A DNA stretch of 64,000 nt, taken from contig NC_056049.1 of assembly GCF_004379255.2 (NCBI RefSeq), forward strand, positions 18,708,063-18,772,062, given 5' to 3'. Position numbers and translations under genes: made by a program. Shown here one piece after another: positions 1 to 10,550 of this stretch. Position 1 is the stretch's first letter. Each line of letters begins with the position of its first letter. Source of the stretch: Salvia splendens. Its lineage: Eukaryota > Streptophyta > Magnoliopsida > Lamiales > Lamiaceae. The notes below the pieces were generated by a model, which was not told the origin of the DNA, did no database searches, and saw only the letters and a list, made by a program, of their open reading frames with translations.

Positions 1-24
1 AATATGTTCATGAAAAATACACTC

Positions 25-30
25 TTTATT
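25..30 (-). terminator. Candidate polyadenylation signal of the GPAT gene
   Basis: The minus strand reads AATAAA about 95 bp past the stop codon of the acyltransferase gene. This is the usual plant near-upstream poly(A) signal at a plausible distance. The first 125 bases of the window are therefore probably its 3' UTR and downstream flank. Confidence 0.4.
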
Positions 31-125
31 TAACAAAGTACAAAACATAGAGTGGAACAAACAATTTAGGCCATCGTTATCTTGCTAAGGGTATTTTTAA
101 TTAAACCGAAATTGCAAATAATCAA

Positions 126-1983
126 TCAAGTTGTAACTTTGTTGTTGACAAGGCCATCCGTTCGAGCCAACATTCCATACTTATCCTTCCTCGTTAGAGT
201 GGTGCATTTATACCCCAATGTCTCGGCAATCATTTTTTGAACACTATTTGCGACGTCGAAGCTTAATTTTCCGGCCTTGCACGTCTCGTGTGGTGGCAAC
301 ATCGCCAAAAACGTGACGTCATAGACCGGAAAAGGGTTCATGTAGAAGAAAAATGGGTCGAGCCACTTGTGGCCTCGTGCCGTGGAGCCGTGGAACATGC
401 CCGTTTTCATGGATATGGCTACCGGCACGATGCGGTCGGTCAGCTCCGCGAACAATGCAGAGAATCTAAGCAAGTATGGCTCCCGGCACGTGGTTCCCTC
501 GGGGCACATCACGAGGAACTTGCCTTGGTTCAAGATTTGCTCGATTAATCGGGCGTCTTTGGCCCGGTCGCGCGTGAGCTTGGAGGTTTTGATTGGGGAT
601 AGGAACTCGGTGAAGCTTGCTACGGAGTAGGAGATGGTGGTGGTCATGCGGTGGAGGCAGGAGGAGACGACGACGGCGTCCAGGACGGTGCGGTGGTTGC
701 ACACGAAGACCACGCCCTTGCCCCCGGGGAAATGATTGGGGGCTCCTCTTGTTGTTACTGGGCACCCGAGCACGTACATGATGTAGCGACTTATAGAAAT
801 TGGTAGTGTCGAAAGTATGAACACGCGTAGAATTGATAATATGATCCCGAATGGGATCCATAGAGTGATTAGTAGAGCCCGGGACGGTGTTGGTTTCTCG
901 ACGAGGCGGCCGTCGTGGAATATCACAGGCTTTGGCAGTGTTTCAGGTCTCATGGGCTGCGTCCCGGGCCTCGGTGGTACCATGTATTTTTCCTGCATTT
1001 TGATATCAACCATTAATATCGCATATTGTAAAAGAGATCTGAAACCACTACATAAGTCTAATGCGCCACTCATGTCACCAACTGGCTTTAAGGCTAAAAT
1101 CTTAATGATTTTTACTATTATGGTATCAGAGTAGGTTGCTGACTGTGGAACATTTAACTAGTCTAGCAATATGTCTAGAGTGAACTAAAAAAATGACAGA
1201 CGTGACAGTATAATTGGAGTTTAAATTTGGATCAGTTCGATAGAGAGATGATCCGACCTGATCGAATCGTATAGATTTCTATCAGTACTAATGTGTAAGA
1301 GGATTTATAGAAAAGATGCATTTAACCTTGCACAGTTTGAGGAATGGAATATCAGTATTTCTATCTCCAAGTCCAACATGAGGCATTTCTTGATCTCGAA
1401 AAGCCTTCCTAAGAGCAACAGCCTTGCTCTCCCCAACCAGAACACCGTTACCGGCCACAAGGCCGGTAGCGACGCCCTTAAACGACGAGATCTCGGTGCC
1501 TAAAACGACATCAACCCCCAAATAATTCTGCAAGAAAGGCTCAACCATGATCCTGGGATTGGCCGTGAGCACACACTTACTCCCACACGAGGCGAAAACG
1601 CGCCACGTCTCCGGGTGCAAGTCCTCCGAGTAATGCTTGGGCAGCACTGCAGCGGCCGCTGACTTGATCGACGACACCCTCACCCCGGAAAACGTGGCGA
1701 AGATGAGCACCTTGATGCCGGCGGATTCCGACACAAAGTGGTAGAGAAGGCCGGCAAACGGAGCCGCCAGGAGCAGCAGCATCAGCCGCAGGAGCCCTCC
1801 AACGTCGAACGCGATCAACGCGAAGTAGGCGAAGGAGCTGCGGCCCACCAGGAGCGTTCCGTCCAAGTCGGAAACCACCGTATGATTTTGGCGATTGTTG
1901 GAGTCGCATTGATACACTGTAGGGATTTTCTCCTTGGCATTGCCAACCATTTTTTCAGACTTTGTGCTTTCAACATATCGCAA
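126..1983 (-). CDS. Glycerol-3-phosphate 2-O-acyltransferase, RAM2/GPAT family (two exons)
   Basis: The land-plant GPAT family transfers an acyl group to the sn-2 position of glycerol-3-phosphate at the ER, feeding cutin, suberin or, for RAM2, lipid supply to mycorrhizal fungi. Exon 1 is 1327-1983 and exon 2 is 126-992. The 334-bp intron has GT and AG ends, a phase-0 junction after LCK, and gives 507 residues, a normal family length. The N-terminal HAD-like phosphatase domain has DLDGT (D39, D41) and GLGDRNTD (D207, D211). The acyltransferase domain has NHRTVLD (H319, D324) and [10 protein letters not shown] near 382-391. Hydrophobic stretches lie near 60-85 and 258-283. Both HAD aspartates of motif I are kept, so a 2-monoacylglycerol product is expected. 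Exon 1 wording ([23 protein letters not shown]) resembles RAM2 more than GPAT4/6/8; this clade call is from memory. A start at 1950 (MVGNAKEK) is possible. No disruption is seen. Confidence 0.9.
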
Positions 1984-1990
1984 CTTATGA

Positions 1991-2000
1991 ATATATATAG
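1991..2000 (-). promoter_or_regulatory. TATA box of the GPAT gene
   Basis: The minus strand reads CTATATATAT here. It lies only about 8 bp upstream of the ATG at 1983, but about 40 bp upstream of the in-frame ATG at 1950. If this is the working TATA box, transcription would start near 1965 and the protein would begin at 1950. A second AT-rich candidate (CTTATATCA, near 2012-2024) would fit the longer protein. Confidence 0.45.
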
Positions 2001-2040
2001 GCGCTGTGCGGGTCGTGATATAAGCAGAACTAATTCTTAA

Positions 2041-2726
2041 TGTCGAACCGTCGAACTCAAGAATAGTAGGTCATTATTGGACAACACATAGTTAATTTTA
2101 AGATCATTTTAGTTCAGTCTTTCTACAGTGAAGTAAAACGATCAAATAATGCAGTTCATTAGCTTGATTTATTTTATCAAATAGATTAGAAAAATGGATG
2201 GCTAAAATTTGGTGTCTTAGTTTTACCTTTAAAATTAGTTCAATGCGGTTTGTACCAAAGATGTATGATGACAACTCAGTTTATCTAATTAAGCTGCTTT
2301 TTGTTTCAATTTAATAATTGGACCGGGCAATCTAGCTAGCTACGTTATTATCAGATTACAATTTAATGTATTTTCATTTTGGCACTGCCCACGTTCCTTG
2401 CTAATCAAATTAAACGTTATTTAGGATGTTTAATGGGAAATTGATGGTTTAATTCAAAATTTTACTACTAGTAACAACAAGTAGGTGGCTGCGCAACACA
2501 ACGAACCTGGTCATTTAATTAAATTAATTACTTCAATTCCCTACATAATATATTTCATACACAACATAGTTTGGAATTGATGATGCATTTAAATTTTCCG
2601 CTCATGGACCGGAAACTAATAAATAGGGCAGCCTAACCTAACCTTTATAGCCATTTAGTGTAGGGGAGTGAGATAATGTTTAATTCAAGCACTAATATCA
2701 AGGTTTTTTTTTGAGTAATTTTACGG
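2041..2726. other. AT-rich intergenic region, GPAT promoter side
   Basis: No coding potential, RNA gene or transposon end was recognised. It is the upstream region of the GPAT gene and may hold its cis-elements, but I could not name any. Confidence 0.4.
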
Positions 2727-2950
2727 TACTCTTTTCGTCCCAATTAAGTTGAATCGTATTTTTTTTTCTCTAGATATTCCAACTAAGTTGAGTAATTTCT
2801 CTTTTGAAAAAGAATAAAATATCTAATCACTCTTACTTAACTCTCTCTTTATCTTTTTTTAATTTATTCCTCTATCCTACTTTTTTCACACAATTTCTTA
2901 ATCTCCGTGCTCAAATATTTTGATTCAACTAAGTTGGGACGAAGAAAGTA
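2727..2950. mobile_element. Stowaway-type (Tc1/mariner) MITE
   Basis: The ends are inverted repeats of the CTCCCTCCGTCCC class: CTCTTTTCGTCCCAATTAAG on the left, and CTTAGTTGGGACGAAGAAAG read into the right end. The element is bounded by TA dinucleotides and is about 220 bp. Size, end sequence and TA target fit non-autonomous mariner elements. It has no coding capacity. Confidence 0.75.
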
Positions 2951-3680
2951 TTAGATATCGCGCAATAGTATTTTCCACGATTTACTTAATCCTTCATCGC
3001 GTCATCGCTATCCTCTTTTTTGCGCCAAACCATAATTTCCCTCTCCCCACGCCTCTCGCATTAATTGAGATTAAATGCTCATGGCTCAATAAATAAATTT
3101 GAAAGAGGTAAAAAGTGAATGAAGAGTGAAATAAAAAGTGAAAAATAGTAGGTATTTTTGAATTTTCAAAATTTAAGAAAAAATATATACAAATCAAAAT
3201 TTGAATAAACCCCACCGGACCACCCCCGCACCCGCCAAGCATCGCCTTGCATCTTGTCTCCCACTCGCACCGGTCGCCACATCCTTGTCGCGGCCCTAGG
3301 CCTGTCCCCTATATATATTCGTATCCCACAACATAGCTTGCCACTCGCCGCGCTGGCCCAAGCAGCGTGGCAGGCCCTTGGGGCCTCCGTTGTGGATGCT
3401 TATATAAGTTTCTCCAAAAAAAATAACACATGTTGATTTGATAAGATAATAAAGAGTAGTAGTATCTTAACTTCATATTATCATGTTAAAAAACATGCCA
3501 CATGTAATAATAATTGTGCCACCTTACAGCTTCCAATGTTTAATTCTTTGAAAAGAAAATGTTTTGGGAACAACTGTGACTTTAAATCTTACTATCTTAG
3601 TGGTTTAGCTATTTCGAATTAATAATAATGCAATTTTTTTTTATTTTTGGAGGGTTAAAAGTATATATATAGTGAGACAT
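2951..3680. other. Intergenic region with a GC-rich MITE-like patch
   Basis: Mostly AT-rich and without genes. A GC-rich patch at about 3205-3405 ends in TTGTGGATGCTTA, which resembles the right end of the Tourist element at 6015-6518 (GTGGATGCTC then TTA). It may be the right part of an older Tourist copy. No matching left end was found, so it is not called as an element. Confidence 0.3.
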
Positions 3681-4150
3681 TGTATGTGATTCGTTGCTAA
3701 CTTTTCTTAAGTTGCTAACTTGCTAACTCATCAATGTAGTGTATTAAAAATGTCAACACGATCATATTAAAATGTCAATATATATTTGTGTTGACATTTT
3801 AATAAACTGTGTTGACATTTAAATATTAATGTCAACAAAATGTATTAAAATATCAACTTAAATTTATGTTGATATTTCATTATCATCGTGTTGAAATTTT
3901 TAATACACTACGGGGGTGTTCGGTTTGCAAGATTGTATCCCAGTAGTGTATTTGTTTCATGAGATCCAACCCCACAACTCAATCCTAGATGGATAATCAT
4001 GGGATAATTAGTCATTGACTAAAATAATCTCACAACTCAATCATAGATTATATCTTGGCACTATTTTATCTAGGAAGCCGAACATCACCTACATTGATGA
4101 GTTAGCAAGTTAACAACTTAAGAAAAAAGTTAGCAACGGATGACACCCCT
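3681..4150. mobile_element. TIR MITE family A, copy 1 (interrupted)
   Basis: Long inverted repeats of about 45-50 bp, starting GTTGCTAACTTTTCTTAAGT on the left and read inverted at 4093-4136, flank an interior of TGTCAACA-rich repeats. A second copy lies at 6895-7155. Comparing the two shows that 3912-4089 is a later insertion. I could not define the target duplication or the exact tips. Confidence 0.65.
3912..4089. mobile_element. MITE nested inside family A copy 1
   Basis: This 178-bp element has ends GGGGGTGTTCGG and, inverted, GGTGATGTTCGG. It is flanked by a 3-bp TAC duplication (3909-3911 and 4090-4092). Removing the element and one TAC restores the sequence seen in the uninterrupted copy near 7095. 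The ends and 3-bp duplication fit PIF/Harbinger-type MITEs, although TAC is not the usual TWA. Confidence 0.7.
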
Positions 4151-4613
4151 AATGAAATTATTATATATATACTTTTTACTTATTATTTCAAATTATTAGT
4201 TGTGTGTGTATAAATATGAAGTCGTAAAAATCTTTGATATTTTTATGTTTCAGCATAAATTTGGTGTAAAGTATGCAACTAAATACTAAAATGGCATAAC
4301 TCAGCCTTGTTATCATATTAGGCCCATAGCGGATAATCACAACGGGCCCAATATTTGTTGTTAGGTCCATATGTCAAGCCCATCTATAATTATTTACTGA
4401 TTTGGAAGTGGAAATTAACAAACTAAGACAGTGTTAAATTTGGCAGATAAAATAATAGTGAGAGAAAAATAGAATTTTTCTAAGATTAAATTAGTCATAA
4501 AGGTAAAAATGAGATTGTTAATTATGATGAACAGTCTAATCTTAATATTATTGAGACGATCAAGATATATTGTTATAAATCAAACTATTGAAAAAATACA
4601 ATATGATTAGTCA
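4151..4613. other. AT-rich intergenic region
   Basis: No gene, RNA or element end was recognised. Confidence 0.4.
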
Positions 4614-4622
4614 TAATTTTTA

Positions 4623-5528
4623 GAGTAGTGCTAAATGGCCATATTATGGCCAGCCATAATATTAAAAAATTATTAAAATTTTGTGTAATTAATGTAGAAT
4701 TGATGAAATTTATACATCTAGAGAGTAGCAATTCTTTAAAGACTGATATACCCTTAAAAGTTAAATACTACTTATGTAGAAGTAAAATAAATTGTAAGGA
4801 CATTATATTTATGAATATTATTAAGTGACACAATATACTTGTACGACAAAATTGCAAGGAGTATTATGTTATAAACAAATTCTCAATTTAAGTATATAAT
4901 TCAAATTATCTTTTTTCAATTTACTATTCTTTGTTGACTTATGCTATTATTTTAATTAATTTTAACTACACTAGTAATATTTAATTCTAACAACATAATC
5001 TATCGTAATTAAAGACATGCATTGATAATGAAATTTACACAGCAACAATTGTTTAATCTTCCCATAATTGGATAAATTCTTTTAATTAATAACTAAAAAT
5101 TTAATTTTACTAATTTTTTATTTAAAATACATTTAATCATAATATTCAAGCAATGTATAAATATTAGTATTAATAAAAATATTATTTTAATATTTTTCGA
5201 AGAAGTGTACTTCAATATTAAAAATTTAATATCATATTTTGATACTATGAATTAATTTATTATATATGTATAATATTCATAATTTATAGTATATAAATTT
5301 ATAATATAATTTATAGTATATAAATATTTTTATTGATTTTTGTAACAAATTACTCTAGAAAAGAGCGGAATAAATAAATTAAAAAGAAACTACAATTAAA
5401 GACTAAGTTAGTATTATCAACTGAATTAAGCATTAAATGAAATAATTAAATTATTAATATCCAAAAATACTTATATTTACTGAAATGTCATTTATGGCCA
5501 GCCACGTTATGGCCACGTAGCTTTACCC
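4623..5528. mobile_element. Non-autonomous Mutator-like element, perfect 9-bp TSD
   Basis: The 906-bp element has imperfect inverted ends of about 38 bp: GAGTAGTGCTAAATGGCCAT on the left and, inverted, GGGTAAAGCTACGTGGCCAT on the right, both running on into GGCCAGCCATAA-like sequence. It is flanked by the perfect 9-bp repeat TAATTTTTA (4614-4622 and 5529-5537). A 9-bp duplication is the hallmark of Mutator-like transposition. The interior is very AT-rich with no transposase. Confidence 0.8.
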
Positions 5529-5537
5529 TAATTTTTA

Positions 5538-6011
5538 ATCATTGCTCATGAGCCCCAAGAAATTTTTATTATATAAAGTAACAATCTATAGTGCAGATGT
5601 TGACATCCAAATGTAGCGTTGGAAATTCAAATTAAATTGAACGCAGACAACAAAATTAAATGTACCTGTCACATACTCGAATTTATTAGGTTGTGATTAC
5701 CCCTAATTAATTGATTCCTCGTAATATTCTATCTGGTGAAATTTATACAGCAAATAAAACGTCATGATTTTAATGCTAAAAATGCTGATTAATCATATCT
5801 ATTAGAAATCTGTCCCCACCAATAGATTATAAAAGCATAGTATCTTAAATATATAAGTATTATTACAGCCTACAGGGCTGTCAATTTCCTAGGTTTATAG
5901 ACTTAAAAGCACTAAGAGACTGTAGTCACTTTGATCATACAATGCAATTTTACAAGATATCTACTCCAAATTAATAATTTTAATGCACGAATACTATCAA
6001 TTTTTTATATT
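5538..6011. other. AT-rich intergenic region
   Basis: No gene or transposon end was recognised. Confidence 0.4.
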
Positions 6012-6014
6012 TTA

Positions 6015-6518
6015 AAGCATCCACAATGGAGGATGCTCCCCCATCCTCTGCGCCCTATCCATCCTCTGTGGACGATCAACCGATTTTTGCATCCTCCGAC
6101 CTATTCTCCGTTCCATTGTGGGGTCCGGACGATGCAACACATTTTTTTTATTTTCTTCTATATATATCACCACTTTTCTACTCCATTTCACACCTTTCAG
6201 TCCGCTCTCTTCCCCGTCCCAATTTCTCTCTAAATTCAAAATTGAATCCCGACGGTTTCTCATATTTGCAAACATAAAATATAAATACTCACGATAGGGT
6301 TTGCCTTTAATTTGCGGTGTTTTTATATTTATGTTGCTAATTTACATATTTGCAAATATAAAAAATAAAAAATTACTATAAAATTAGTAGTTAAAAAGAT
6401 AAGGCGGGCTATAGGACGCTCCACTGCGAGAGAATGGGACCGACGATAAAAATGCTGACATGGCAGAATATATGGCGCTCTATAAGGCGGGCTATAGGAC
6501 GCCTTATCGTGGATGCTC
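6015..6518. mobile_element. Tourist-type (PIF/Harbinger) MITE, TTA duplication
   Basis: The ends are AAGCATCCAC on the left and, inverted, GAGCATCCAC on the right. They are flanked by TTA at 6012-6014 and 6519-6521. The 3-bp TTA duplication and GAGCATCCAC-class tips fit the PIF/Harbinger superfamily. The right arm contains AAGGCGGGCTATAGGACGC twice (near 6400 and 6484). Short open frames inside are chance. Confidence 0.8.
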
Positions 6519-6521
6519 TTA

Positions 6522-6894
6522 ATTTTAAATCTAAAAAAGTTTAGCATGAACGACCATCATATAGTTAGTTTGTTTCTGTGACTTAAATTGCAGGCAAAAC
6601 ATTATCCAACTTAATGTTAAATATTATACATTGGTAGACATCGAATGAGGTTTCCATGCATGTTCATACTAAAAAATCAATGTGATAAGATGCATATCTA
6701 ACACTATTATCTTATTTCAAAAGTGTTTTATCTTTGAAAACTTGATGATTAATAGTTTCTTTACTTGATTTCCTTTTAATTTTTCACTGAAAATATTTTG
6801 CCTCCTTTTTCATCATCAATATTTTTTCATGAAGATCGTGTGTTGACTTGTAAAATCTCTAATAAGTTAGTAAATCATATTCTATCAATATAAG
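6522..6894. other. AT-rich intergenic region
   Basis: Nothing recognisable between the Tourist element and MITE family A copy 2. Confidence 0.4.
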
Positions 6895-7155
6895 ATATCT
6901 GTAGCTAACTTTCTTAAGTTGTTAATTCTGCTAACTCATCAATGCAGTGTATTAAAAATATCAATACGGTGATTTCAATGTCAAATAAACTAGCTTAGTT
7001 AATATTTTAATACACTGTGTTGACATTTATATTTAAAATGTCAACGCAAATTCGTTTTGACATTTTAATGTGATCGCATTAACGTTTTAATACAATACAT
7101 TAATGAGTTGGTAGATTATCAATTTAAGAAAAATTAACATTACTATATCACACCC
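6895..7155. mobile_element. TIR MITE family A, copy 2 (uninterrupted)
   Basis: About 260 bp. It shares with 3681-4150 the inverted ends (TAGCTAACTTTCTTAAGTTG on the left) and the interior TGTTGACATTT motifs. It supplies the empty-site view of the nested insertion in copy 1. It lies about 220 bp beyond the 3' end of the ERF gene. Confidence 0.6.
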
Positions 7156-7373
7156 CAGATAAGACAATATTACTAAATATTTGTTCATTTATTAATCCTA
7201 ACAAAAAGTAATACTCCCATGCAAAAAACACTAAATCTTCCACACACTATATTAGATGAAGACTTTATCTAAACAAAGGAAGAACAAAAACTCCTAAACT
7301 AGTGGCCACATTTATACTATGGATATGGACAACATTTAGCAAGATAGAAAAAAAAGTAGGTGGCTTTTGAATT

Positions 7374-7955
7374 TCACCAAGAAGTCTTGATCAAAAGCTC
7401 CTCCAAAAAATCAGCCCCCAAATCCTCAAACACCACCACCTTCTTCTTCTTCTTCCCTCCGCCGCCGCCGCGCCGCCTCATCGAGTGCCTCCTCTTCAGC
7501 GCAATCACCGGCGACACCCCTTCCTCAGTGCACCACCTCATCTCCCGCAGCGACTCCCTCACCCTCTCCGCCGGAAAATTCAGCACCGCCGCCGGTCCCC
7601 TCATCGCGAACGCCGCCTGGTCGTACGCCAGCGCCGCCGCCTCCGCCGTCTCGAACGTCCCCAGCCACACCCTCACCCCGTTTCTTGTCGAGTCCCTTAT
7701 CTCCGCCGCGAACTTCCCCCACGGCCGCCGCCTCACGCCGCGGAACGACGCTCCCGCCTTTGGTGCCAGCGACGAGTTCACCTCATCGCTGGCTTGGCGG
7801 CGCCCCTCTGCGACGACGTCGTAGAGGAGCATTTCCTCGGAATCGTTCTCGTCGAAGGGGAGAGACGATTCCGAGGATGAAATCAAGGAGGAATTGTCTG
7901 AGGAGAAATCAGTGCTTGATGATTGAAAAATAGTGCCATCAAACATTGGCTTCAT
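7374..7955 (-). CDS. AP2/ERF transcription factor, group IX (ERF1/ORA59-like)
   Basis: A single-exon gene of 193 residues. The AP2/ERF domain spans about 70-128 ([22 protein letters not shown] at 97-99, [19 protein letters not shown]). It should bind GCC-box DNA in the nucleus; members of this group act in ethylene/jasmonate defence signalling. The N-terminus is acidic and serine-rich. Residues 153-172 form a basic run (KRRHSMRRR, then poly-G and poly-K), a likely nuclear signal. The C-terminus [15 protein letters not shown] matches the group IX CMIX-1/EDLL activation motif. An in-frame ATG at 8048 would add 31 residues, but the TATA box at 7997-8005 lies between the two ATGs, so 7955 is preferred. 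The Arabidopsis orthologue cannot be fixed by eye. Confidence 0.93.
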   Translation of the reverse strand: MKPMFDGTIFQSSSTDFSSDNSSLISSSESSLPFDENDSEEMLLYDVVAEGRRQASDEVNSSLAPKAGASFRGVRRRPWGKFAAEIRDSTRNGVRVWLGTFETAEAAALAYDQAAFAMRGPAAVLNFPAERVRESLREMRWCTEEGVSPVIALKRRHSMRRRGGGGGKKKKKVVVFEDLGADFLEELLIKTSW

Positions 7956-7996
7956 TTTTATTTTTGTGTGTGTATTTTTTTGGGGAAGTCTAGATT

Positions 7997-8005
7997 GTTT
8001 ATATA
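7997..8005 (-). promoter_or_regulatory. TATA box of the ERF gene
   Basis: The minus strand reads TATATAAAC about 42 bp upstream of the ATG at 7955. This spacing gives a short 5' leader and excludes the longer reading frame beginning at 8048. Confidence 0.65.
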
Positions 8006-8048
8006 CTATATGTGTGTAATTGTATTGATAATGGAGAGGAATGTTCAA

Positions 8049-8480
8049 AAGAGTAACATTTTGGGGGTGAAAGGGAATATATTATATTGGTATTTTATTG
8101 TTAAAACTAGGAGTGTGACAATAGTTCAGGGAGGATGCATGTTTTTTATTTAATGAAATTATGGAAGACATAAATTATTGTAGGAGGAGCAATTGGGATA
8201 TATCACACGTGACCCCAAAGCTTGACACGCAGCCATGTCAGACAAATAGTTATCAGATGAACATAAAAATTTCTAAATAAATGAATACTACTTGTTTGAT
8301 TGGGTGTAGTAACTGGTGAAATATATCTATATAAATCTAAAAGAGTGACATTTCTTGATCTTTGCAGAAAACAGAGTATACGGTTGGTAAACTCATGGTT
8401 TAGGATATTATAGTGGATATTTAATATGGGTCATTGAGTTATTTTTAGCTTAATATGCACTATTCAGATTATTTAACGAG
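8049..8480. other. ERF upstream region
   Basis: AT-rich, no genes. CACGTGACCCC near 8206 contains a G-box core (CACGTG), the only recognisable cis-element; its role is unknown. Confidence 0.3.
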
Positions 8481-9300
8481 TTTGTCAAAGTTTTGGAATT
8501 AAAACAGGTGAAAATGGACTTAAACCGGGTTTAAAGGTGGCGAAATAGAGACAACGACCGAGTCGCGCTCTGGAGCAGGAAAGAAAACGCCCGATCGCGC
8601 GTTCTACAGTTCGAAAACAGGGAAAATGCCCGAGTTGGAAATTTCACGCATTGAAGAACGCTCTACCAAGCGTTCGAGAGGTCTTTACGAGTCAGAGAGA
8701 ACGCCCAAGTCGAACGATTCTCACATCTCGAATCGCCCTACCAGGAGATTGCACTTGATGCCTATTTTGATGATTTTTCACTCCAAGTATAAATACAAAG
8801 CTTAGAACTCGATCCCAACAACTTCACACATCCCAAAACTCACTTCACACACTTTGTAAGAGGAATTTAAGTGCTAAGAAGTCCTAATCATCTATATTCT
8901 TGAATAGGAACACTCTCCCACCATCCAATTCATCCTAGGGAGTACGTTCGTTTAGTTTTATCATGTTTTTCCCAATTTCCATGGATTTGTCCTTGTTTGT
9001 TGATGGAAGGATGTGTACCTTAATATCATGTACGATTTTGGTGACGATTACAATGGGTTGATGGATTCATTCTGTCTTATTTTGGTGATGATCACAAATT
9101 GGATGCCCTCGAGAGGGGCCTAGTCTAATTAAGTGATTCCCTAGTAAGCTTAGAGGTGATCATATATAGGTAAATATTATGCATTGAGTAAATTGAATGA
9201 GTGACTATTTCCATGAGAATAGAATGGTGATTCTAAATGAAATTATGATTTCTAAGGGAAAATATAGCAAACAAAGGAATAAAATAGAAATAAGAATATA
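8481..9300 (+). repeat. Possible remnant of an LTR-like promoter sequence
   Basis: A relatively GC-rich stretch with repeated CG-containing motifs (AACGCCC, GTCGCGCTC, AACGCTC) is followed by a good TATA box (AGTATAAATACAAAG, near 8787), a C/A-rich leader and T-rich sequence. That is the layout of a U3-R-U5 region. No partner LTR, PBS or duplication was found, so solo-LTR status is a guess. Confidence 0.25.
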
Positions 9301-9309
9301 ATTCATTTC

Positions 9310-9610
9310 TTTGTTCCATCCATTTCAAGTTTTCAAGATCATATATTATACTTTTTATGTTTTTCATTAATTGTTCACTTTTGTCATTTTCCTTCATCAC
9401 ATATTAATTGTCCTTTTTCACTTTTTAACATAAATGGTAAGTAGGCCCCACAAATCTATAACTCATTCCACTTATATTTTATTATAAAACTAATATTCAA
9501 AAGTGTGCCAGATATTCCATTAACTTTTTCAATCCACTTTTTTATATTTCTTAAAACTCATGCTCGAACCAAAGTGAACAATTATTGGGGACGGGCTGAC
9601 ATAGGAGTAG
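9310..9610. mobile_element. Degenerate Stowaway MITE
   Basis: The interior words ACTCATTCCACTTATATTTT and AACTTTTTCAATCCACTTTT, and the end TTGGGGACGGGCTGACATAG, match the family seen at 9691-9940 and 12125-12357. The left end is eroded, so the bounds are approximate. Confidence 0.5.
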
Positions 9611-9690
9611 TCAAATCGATAATTTGTTGAATGAATTTATGAATTTTGAATAAATTAAAAATTAAGAGCTTTCAACTTCTAAATTTATAC

Positions 9691-9940
9691 TACTCTCTTC
9701 ATCTGAAAAAATTTGTCACTTATTTTCACGTTCGTCCGAAAGTTTGCCACATTTTAATTTTACCATTTCTGATAGTGGACTCCAAATTCCACTAACTCAT
9801 TCTTACTCATATTTTATTATAAAACTAATATATAAAAGTACTGACTTACAATATACTAACTTTTTCAATTCAATTTATAATTATATCTTGAAACTCGTGT
9901 CGGATCAAAACATGACAAATTTTATAGGAGAATGAGAGTA
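9691..9940. mobile_element. Stowaway-type MITE
   Basis: About 250 bp, from TACTCTCTTCATCTGAAAAA to GGAGAATGAGAGTA, with TA at both ends. The interior resembles the neighbouring Stowaway copies (CCACTAACTCATTCTTACTC, AACTTTTTCAATTCAATTTA). Confidence 0.65.
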
Positions 9941-10051
9941 TTAATTTTCAAGAAAATTCATATATATTTCACATATTCAGATATATTCCACGATAATTCT
10001 CGTAATTTACATTTAAAAAATGGTATATTTATTTTGGCCAACCTATATCAT

Positions 10052-10053
<2 letters not shown>

Positions 10054-10110
<57 letters not shown>
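10054..10110. repeat. (AT)n microsatellite
   Basis: An uninterrupted AT dinucleotide run of about 57 bp. Confidence 0.95.
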
Positions 10111-10111
<1 letters not shown>

Positions 10112-10550
10112 CAGTACTAAGTTGTTTTACGTGAACCGTAAGTTTCAATCAAGCCAATACCGTTAAATATTTTTCATAATTTCCGTGGTCAAGTATCTTT
10201 TTTCTAATTCAATATTTTATATTTTAAAAGGCTAAGTTCATCATCATCGCTTGATTCTTCTTGGCTTCTTGGATGCTTCTAGGCCGTTGTATCAATTACG
10301 CATGGCGCATGATTCACATCTACCCTTTTTGTCATTTTCAGAATTTTATTCTATTAATTAATACAGTCATATTATGATTACTATTGTTTGCATAGCTAAT
10401 ATTTAAATTTAATATTATTAAATATAGGATACATGTTGTAGTGGTGTATTTCATGTTCATGTCCAACACGTTACTTGTTCACTACTTAAAATTTAAAATT
10501 CAATTAAACAATAACATTTCCATAATATTAAAATTCATTTAAAAACCACA
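10111..10550. other. AT-rich region left of the Harbinger-derived block
   Basis: No gene was recognised. The left tip of the adjacent Harbinger-derived element may lie near 10430 (CATGTTGTAGTGGTG), but its match to the right tip is weak. Confidence 0.3.

Noticed and set aside
7360..7933. Plus-strand open frames rich in Pro, Ser and Arg over the ERF gene
   Set aside because: They are antisense shadows of the GC-rich ERF coding sequence; the minus-strand product has a complete AP2 domain.
8481..9300. A firm solo-LTR call
   Set aside because: No TG...CA ends, no target duplication and no partner copy could be found; kept only as a low-confidence remnant.
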